64,000 nt of DNA from NCBI GenBank assembly GCA_958450325.1, contig OY288257.1, positions 34,952,647-35,016,646 of the forward strand, read 5' to 3'. The DNA is from Agrostemma githago. Taxonomy: Eukaryota; Streptophyta; Magnoliopsida; Caryophyllales; Caryophyllaceae. Shown here in pieces: positions 57,642 to 64,000 of this stretch. The notes under the pieces were generated by a model. That model was given only the letters and a program-made list of their open reading frames with translations, did not search any database and was not told the origin of the DNA. Position 1 is the stretch's first letter. Each line of letters begins with the position of its first letter. Both the position numbers and the translations under genes were made by a program.

Positions 57642-58699
57642 AAATGATGTGTGACTTACCATTGGGATCCTCAGGGTGAGACTCGAGAAGAAATCGTTCG
57701 ATTAGTACAATACGCGTTTTAGTTTTACGGTTCATGCATAACCCCTTGTTTATCCATGCCGGTACTGGTGACCGACGTCCCACTATACCAAGATATATTC
57801 CAAATTGGATATGTCATGGTGTCCAAGGCTAATTCGTATGGGTTTCGCGGCATGTTCTAAGATCAACTCGAGTTAGGAAGTCCGTCCCGATTCTCGATAA
57901 GGCCATGCGCACTGGTATAGACGCTATTTCGACTGACCGAGACTTAGTGTAAAGTATACATGCTGTCGTTATAATGCTTGCGCGACGATGTGCTACTTGG
58001 TTTCCGAGTCAATTTCAAAAACCGTCATTTTCGAAAAACGCATCTTTTCAAAAATATTCAATTTTCAAAAACCCTGAATGCTACCAAAATTAGAACTTAC
58101 AATTTGACTCAAAATAGCCTATTTTTAGCCGGTATGCTATCCATTTCAAAATCCAAAAATTTCCGACCTTTCAAAAAAACTCGGGCCCGACGATATTTTT
58201 GCCAATTTTAAAAGTCAGGATTGTCCTCTGATTTTCTTGGAATTCTAACTCTTTTTCAAAAACCACCCTTATCCTAAGACTTACCGTATTTAGTGGTGTC
58301 AGATCTTTTATAAGTCGTCGAAGGTCTTTAGCATCTAAACTCCATCGATCTTACATCATGAGTTTCCTCCCCATCCCGGTTTGCCTTATTTGTCTAAGGC
58401 ATGGCTAACCTACGTAGGGCATACCCTTACAAAGCAAGGCCCATTTACACATTCGAGTCCAAAGTCTGTGGAAAACCTCACGTGGACCTTCCTTCGAACG
58501 GGACTCGGCCCACATAGCCGAATCCTAAGGAAGGCACACCAACCATGAGTCGCCCGTCTAGGTGTTTTTCTCGAGTCGTTTTCCTTTTCAGTCTTTTCCT
58601 TGCTCGGGATGTACTATTTTGATTCCAAGGTCTGGGTTCGGTTTCTGATTACGCGGTGTTCTTACAGATACGCCACCGTCAACCAGACACATAAACAGA
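57642..58699 (+). other. Leader of element D, no gene
   Basis: Collinear with the leaders of B and C; the short open frames have no recognisable domain. Confidence 0.65.
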
Positions 58700-59272
58700 A
58701 TGGAGCAAGCCTTGAACAATTTGAAAGCCTCAATGGATACCATGGTCGCTAAACAGACCGAAATTGAGACACAACTGATAGCTATAAGAGCCGAGCATGC
58801 AGCTGTCGCTGCACGTGTGACTGTCGTGGAGCAAGGGACTCCTGCCACTGGGCCGGGAAACACTGGGCCCATAGCTGAACTAGTTAGCGCAGTGCGCCGA
58901 CTAGAAGAACGAGTCCACCTATCGGGAGAAAACAACATCCATCGGGAAAATTCCCGAGACTACTCCCCGGTGAATGACAAGCTTCACGCAAACTTGAACC
59001 TCACGGGTTTGCCCATGTTCGAGGGAACCAAAGACCCGTTGATATTCAAAGAGTTTATGGCTATCAAGGGGGTTGACTCAAGCATGTTCAGAAATTAGTT
59101 CGCAGCTTCTCTTGAGAAACACCCAAAGGCCTAGTACTACAGGCTAGACCCCAAGAAATATCCGACTTGGGATGCTATGGCTATGGAATTTGCTCGGACC
59201 TATGATGATAACACCGAGATCCATACCACAATGCGCTCCCTGGAGGATATGGCGCAGGAGCCCAAAGAAGGT
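58700..59272 (+). pseudogene. Gag of element D, N-terminal fragment
   Basis: ATG at 58700 (MEQALNNLKASMDTM). The frame stays open through the coiled coil and NLTGLPMFEGTKDP, with a small in-frame deletion after it compared with element C. TAG codons follow at 59096 and about 59132 (where B and C-type gag have Trp), and the protein homology continues to AQEPKEG. There the chromovirus LTR cuts it at 59273. Confidence 0.85.
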
Positions 59273-61816
59273 TGTAACACCCGCTATTTTTCCAAGCATT
59301 TTTATCCTTTCCGTTACGACTTCGTCATAACTCTGTCACATTTTAGCCTTATGTTTCTTCATTTTTCCAACCTTTAATTTCATTTTTAAGTTTAATATTA
59401 ATTTTTGGATATTAATACTTAAATCGTTTTGTAATTACTATTTTTATTAATCGTTATTGTCGAGATTAGACGATTAACGAGAAAACCCTTTAAAAACCGA
59501 GTTTAAGGATTCTGGAAAAATTATTTTTCCGGACAGAATGTCAAGGAATGTGTTTTAACTATTTTACGTAATTTTTGTACTATTTATTAAAGTATTTAAT
59601 TAATAGTAATGATTTTTGGACAAAATTACGATTTATTGTTAAAATGATCCGTTTCACCTAAAAGAATTATGAAAAAAATCCCATTTGTACCCTCTAAGTT
59701 TTCACTTTTCCCAGTTGTACCCCTGCGTATAAGCAATTCCCAAATGTACCCCTGAACTCTGTTAATTACTCTCAACCGTGACTAAACTAGAATTAGCCGT
59801 TAAGTATGGTTGTTAAATGCTAACTTGCAGTCCTAATCTAATGACATGGCGAGTGACATGTCGGTCTAGTAGCCTTTTGGCCTTCACTAATCCCTAATTA
59901 CCCCTTCATTCTAATTTCGAGTTTTCGCCTCATCGAAATCAACAACAACATGCAATAATAAGTGACAAAAGCAACGGAGAATATGATAACAAAAATGATG
60001 ATGATGATGATGATGATGATAGTAAATAGAGGAAGAATGAAAGATGATATGGTGATGATCAGTGAATTCGAACAGGGGAAGAAAGGAAGGAAGAGGAAGG
60101 GCTTGTAGTTTGAAATTAGAATGAAGGGATAATTAGGGATCGGATTAACGAAGGCCAAAAGGCTAATTCTAGTTTAGTCACTCGCCATGTCATTAGATTA
60201 GGACTGCAAGTTGGCACTTAATAGCCATACTTAACGGCTAATTCTAGTTTAGTGACGGTTGAGAGTAATTAACAAAGTTCATGGGGACAGTTGAGAATTT
60301 CGTATGCGCAGGGGTACAACTGGGAAAAGTGAAAACTTAGAGGGTACAAATGGGAATTTCCCAAGAATTATTTTTCCAGCCATTTTGAAAATATTTAAAT
60401 CTGAAACTTTAATATTTAAATCATCCCTTAACATACCCTAAATATATTCAATGGTTTAATTAAATAAAAGACGTTAAAATATTTAATTTGACATTTGCCG
60501 TAAAATCCTATTTATAATTGTATTGTCGAAACTAATAATAATTAGAGAATTTTAGCTTTGTAACCTTTTAAAACACCCTGATTAGTAGTATTAAAATGTT
60601 TAAGACATTTTTAAACAATTTATAAACACTTGTAAGATATTTTAATAATTCAATAAACCTAAACGCTCTCACTTTGATAATTAATATCGTTAAGGCCGAA
60701 AGTACTAGTTTTATAAATCTATATCGTTTACTAAAATGTCTTATTAGTATAAACTAATATTTTCGCTATTTTGATATGATGCTATTTTTTGTAAAGTTTC
60801 TAAAAATAAAAATTTCCTAAAATAGAAAGTTTCCTCTTTTGGAAAGTGATCCTTTTTCCTTTTGTTCTCTTATTATTTATAGTGATTATATCCTTTGTAT
60901 ATATCTATAATGGCTTTGTTTTGGAGTTATGGAATAAGGACACGTGTGGGTTTAGAATAATATAGTCTGGGATGTACGTTTTTGCCATCAACTGTAAGGC
61001 TGGTGTGTCTTTATGGGGGCACATTGGTTGTTTAACTGAGCATGGTTTGTGTTCAGGAGAGTGTATATTTACCTTAAACTTAGATATCGCATCGTGTAAG
61101 TCGCGTCAGGTTGAACTTGGTATGGTTTGTATCCAGGAGGGGTGTATACTACTTAAATCAGGACCTCGCTGCACGCAGTTCTTTTATGGTTGAGTTGCCT
61201 AGTTAGAGACTGGATTTTGTTATGAGTTAAGACTACAGTTCTCAAAGCTAGTTTCTAGTATTATCCTAGTGAAAGTCTAGATTCTACACTAATTCTATCC
61301 ATAACGCCATTTTGACTATTTTTATTATTATCGATATAACTTGGTTTGCAGGTTGGCAAATGTTTTACGTTTTCTTCGAAAAACTCATTTTTATTATATT
61401 GTTTCGTTTTGTGAAGTTTTTCACTAAAAGCCTATTTTCATTATAATGTTTTACTGTTTTCATTTTTACTATTTTTCTATAGTAGTAATTACAGTTTTAA
61501 AATACTGTCATACGGCTGGGAGAACGTTGACGTTGCTCCCCACTGATTGTGGTTGTTATGTTTTAACATGGCAAGTATACATGTTCCGGCTGTGGGCTAG
61601 CGAGCAGTGTGGATCCTGCTTGTTTATTTTAATAATTATGTCTTATGGATTGTTCAAACCCCTTTTGTGGATTGTTTTCAATTTTGGCCATTTTATTTAA
61701 GGCTATTGTTTGACTTTACCATTTTAATTTTACTAAGACATAGTTACAACATGTTTTAATCCCGACTCTACAATGTTTTCGCCACTGTATCGCGTTAGAA
61801 TTTCTATGAGGTTACA
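59273..61816 (+). repeat. 5' LTR of element E
   Basis: TGTAACACCC...GGTTACA, followed 2 bp later by the primer site; 2,544 bp including the 692-bp MULE insertion. It contains a short tandem duplication of about 80 bp (tggtttgt-t-caggag near 61043 and 61123). Confidence 0.8.
59671..60362. mobile_element. Mutator-type foldback MITE, 692 bp
   Basis: Long inverted repeats of about 250 bp (59671-59925 against 60110-60362, about 90 percent alike to the eye) around a short spacer with a (GAT)n run (59994-60021). The 9-bp direct repeat AAGAATTAT flanks it (59662-59670 and 60363-60371), the size expected for Mutator-like elements. No transposase is present. Confidence 0.88.
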
Positions 61817-61818
61817 GT

Positions 61819-61830
61819 TGGTATCAGAGC
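61819..61830 (+). other. Primer-binding site of element E
   Basis: TGGTATCAGAGC, the initiator Met-tRNA site typical of chromoviruses. Confidence 0.9.
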
Positions 61831-62008
61831 ATCACTGCTCCCAATGCTTACACATGAAATTAGGGAAAATACCAGTAAATTATTTTAACAGTAAATAAAA
61901 ATATTGTTAGAAATGGGTAGAAACAAATAAGGACTTAACTGTTAAGATTATCTGTAACTGAACTCGATGATTAGCATTGATTATATGTTGTTATTTGTGA
62001 TCTTCAAG

Positions 62009-63020
62009 ATGGCCGGGAGGGGCAACCGAACCAACAACAACAACAATGATCAAGGAGGTTACGAAGCACTTGCTGACACGCTGTGCAACATAGCGCAGGC
62101 CATGAACGAGATGAACAACCGGAACCACCGGAGACCCTTTAGCTTCTCTCACGCAGCTAAAGGAATGGCCAAAAGCAGGCTGGATTTTTATGACGTCTCC
62201 GTTGACCCTGAAGTCATGAACCGTTGGTTTCGACTGATGGAACAACAGTTCGGAATTTACTCCGCCCCCGAGGACCAAAAGGTGGGCTTGGCTGTGCTGT
62301 ATCTATCGGACGATGTAGACCGATGGTGGACCCAGGTGAGCCCAACCACACTCCAAACCCCAGGATTCAACTGGACTCAATTCAAGGCCCTTCTAGAACG
62401 AAGATTTTACCCCGAGGAACTGGGACATCAAAGGATGGCTGAATTCAGCGCTTTACGTCAGGGCACCATGTCTGTAGAAGAGTACACCACTCGGTATCAT
62501 TTCCTATCGAATTATGCTGGAGATCTGGTGCACAACAAGAGTTCCCGAGCTTTCTATTATCGAGGAGGACTCTGACCCGATATTGCTCTAAACCTTCCCC
62601 AGAGTCTCACTATTGTTAATGAACTCTATGACGCCGCGTTGTACATAGAATCTTCAATCGAGCGGGTGAAAGCGATGAACCCATCCTATAGTTATAAACG
62701 ACCTTTCCCCCATTATGGGAAAAACTCTTCATCTTCTTCGAAGAAATTCAATTCTGGAGGTCTGGATTATTTTTCCTTTCCCTTCTTCTTTTATCTTCTT
62801 TTCTTCTAAAACTTTCTGACTCTACTGTATGCTATTAAAGGTAGTGGTTTCAAGAAGAACAACTTCAACTTAAAGCCCAACAATAAGAAGGATTCTACTT
62901 GTTTCAAATGCAAGAGGCTTACCATCCTGGTTTGACTTGTGAAGGAAACCCTGTTACGTGCTTCCACTGTGGAGAAGTGGGGCACCGCTCTACCTATTGC
63001 CCGAAGAAGCCACCTACCAA
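62009..63020 (+). pseudogene. Gag of element E
   Basis: Probable start MAGRGNRTNNNN (an in-frame ATG lies 42 bp upstream). Capsid domain: DFYDVSVDPEVMNRWFRLME, then FKALLERRFYPEELG and SVEEYTTRYHFLSNYA. TGA at 62573, probably from a CGA. After KKFNSGG comes an 80-bp pyrimidine-rich insert with GT...AG ends (about 62761-62841), like an intron. A one-base loss near 62913 precedes the zinc-binding region CFHCGEVGHRSTYC (62959-63000). Gag packages the element RNA; this copy is broken. Confidence 0.8.
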
Positions 63021-63550
63021 CACTGCTACTGCAGCTGGCGCTGTCACTACCACTGCTCCTCGTAAAGGGCGTATCTTTCTGATGAGCTGTGCCGACGCTG
63101 AGGCTATCCTGATGTGGTTGCGGGTACGTTTCAGATTTCTGGTGTTAGTGGTTATATACTATTTGATACTTGCGCTTCTACATCTGTCATATCTTCTATT
63201 CTTGCATCAAAACTGTCCTTAACCCCTGTCAAGCCGACCCAATAGCTGTTACTCTGCCTTCTGGCGAAGTTGTTGATTGCTCCAAGGCATATCAGAATGT
63301 ACCTATTCTCTTTGCTGGTACTATTCTTCCTTCTACTCTTATTGAGTTCCCTCTCGCCGAGTTCGATGTTGTTTTGGGAATGGACTGGTTAGCTCAATAT
63401 GATGCAAGCTTTCAGTGTCGAGATCAGAAGATTTTTCTGAAGACTCCCGAAGGTGTTCGAGTGTCATATCGTGGAGGTCGACGCCAAAAGGGTATCAAAA
63501 CTATTTCGGCCATGAAGGCTATCAAATTGTAGAGAAAGAGTTGCCAAACA
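63021..63550 (+). pseudogene. Protease region of element E
   Basis: Two frames are needed: the active-site-like ILFDTCASTSVISS (usually DSGAS; here the Gly is Cys) near 63155-63195, then, after a shift near 63225, LIEFPLAEFDVVLGMDWLAQ (63338-63397). A TAG at 63530 follows. Homology ends where the reversed LTR begins. Confidence 0.75.
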
Positions 63551-63559
63551 TTTTTATGT

Positions 63560-64000
63560 ACGGTAATTGTATCAAAACATTTATGTACCCACAAGAGAAA
63601 ACGCAAGAAAAACACAAGGATTTGCATCTATATGTCATTCATGCATTTCATCAAACATGTACCATGCATCAAACCAAGAGGAAACCCAAAACTTCCACCA
63701 ACATCTCCAACAAACCCTTAATCACCCACAATCACATCCAATCACCCTAATAACCCTAGCAAAGGTCTACTCTAACATAATCAAAGGAAAACTAACACTA
63801 ACAAGAAGAAACAAGCCAAACAACCAAACATACATAATGAAACTAGAGAAAATAAAGAACAATGAACAAAACAATCAACAAAGATTCAAACTTTAATGAT
63901 GAAACGAAGATTAAGAGAAAGGAAAGGAAGATTATACCATACTAGAAGATGAATGGAAGAAGGAAACTTGCATAAATGAGAAGAACCCAAAACAAACACC
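63560..64000 (-). repeat. Athila-like LTR, reverse orientation, diverged
   Basis: The reverse complement follows the middle of LTRs 1-3 in order: ttgggttcttctcatttatgc, the 'ggtataatcttcctttcctt' region, tgttagtgttagtttt, gctagggttattagggtgattgg, then gttttctcttgtgggtacat. It is much more diverged than LTRs 1-3 are from each other and continues past the window end. Confidence 0.75.

Larger units (their letters stand above)
59273..63550 (+). mobile_element. Chromovirus-type Ty3/gypsy element E (5' part)
   Basis: LTR, Met-tRNA primer site, gag with zinc knuckle and protease. RT, RNase H and integrase are absent because the element stops near 63550 where another LTR begins. The Gag type and the TGTAACACCC LTR start suggest the Tekay/Del group. 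It sits in the gag of element D. Confidence 0.8.

Overview
This window is plant nuclear DNA from a repeat-rich region, most likely a eudicot. The evidence is plant-type Ty3/gypsy retrotransposons, primer-binding sites for plant tRNAs, two En/Spm (CACTA) transposons with spliced genes, and MITEs with short target duplications. A member of the Caryophyllales is a reasonable but unproven guess, from the Retand-like elements and the abundance of an ACTCGATCGAGT palindrome. I saw no rRNA, tRNA, CRISPR or convincing single-copy host gene; nearly all coding sequence belongs to mobile elements.

Layout. 1-3624 is a CpG-rich, non-repetitive-looking segment (here 'segment H') with an F-box-like minus-strand ORF, interrupted by a Harbinger-type MITE (2701-3528). 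3625-22263 is an array of a non-autonomous Athila-like retrotransposon: three LTRs sharing two internal regions, one with an intact 428-residue ORF and no pol. The first internal region is broken by a CACTA element (CACTA-1, 6627-14039) that has lost its transposase core. 22264-26483 resembles segment H again and ends in degenerate tandem repeats. These repeats resume at 42032, because a 15.5 kb Retand-like (Tat lineage) element with a CCAAT target duplication sits between (26484-42031). It carries gag, a pol frame with four nonsense codons, and an intact spliced antisense gene with its own TATA box, encoding a plant-mobile-domain (PMD-like) protein.

From 42032 to 44155 lie two 791-bp tandem copies of the H-associated repeat. 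44303-59272 holds two further degraded Retand-like copies (LTR-gag fragment-LTR-gag fragment). The first LTR is split by CACTA-2 (46567-53723, target duplication CTT), which has a complete two-gene layout on the minus strand, both genes damaged. At 59273 a chromovirus-type retrotransposon (Met-tRNA primer site) begins; its LTR contains a Mutator-type foldback element with a 9-bp duplication. The window ends in a divergent Athila-like LTR in the opposite orientation.

How the parts work together: the internal regions code for retrotransposon replication (gag, protease, RT, RNase H, integrase) and for CACTA transposition (TNP2 plus a TNPA-like protein). Most are decayed. The two intact reading frames, the PMD antisense gene and the Athila-like gag-position ORF, both lie in elements that cannot make their own polymerase. 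Two unrelated LTR families also share one design: a cluster of 12-14 bp perfect palindromes just upstream of the putative TATA box.
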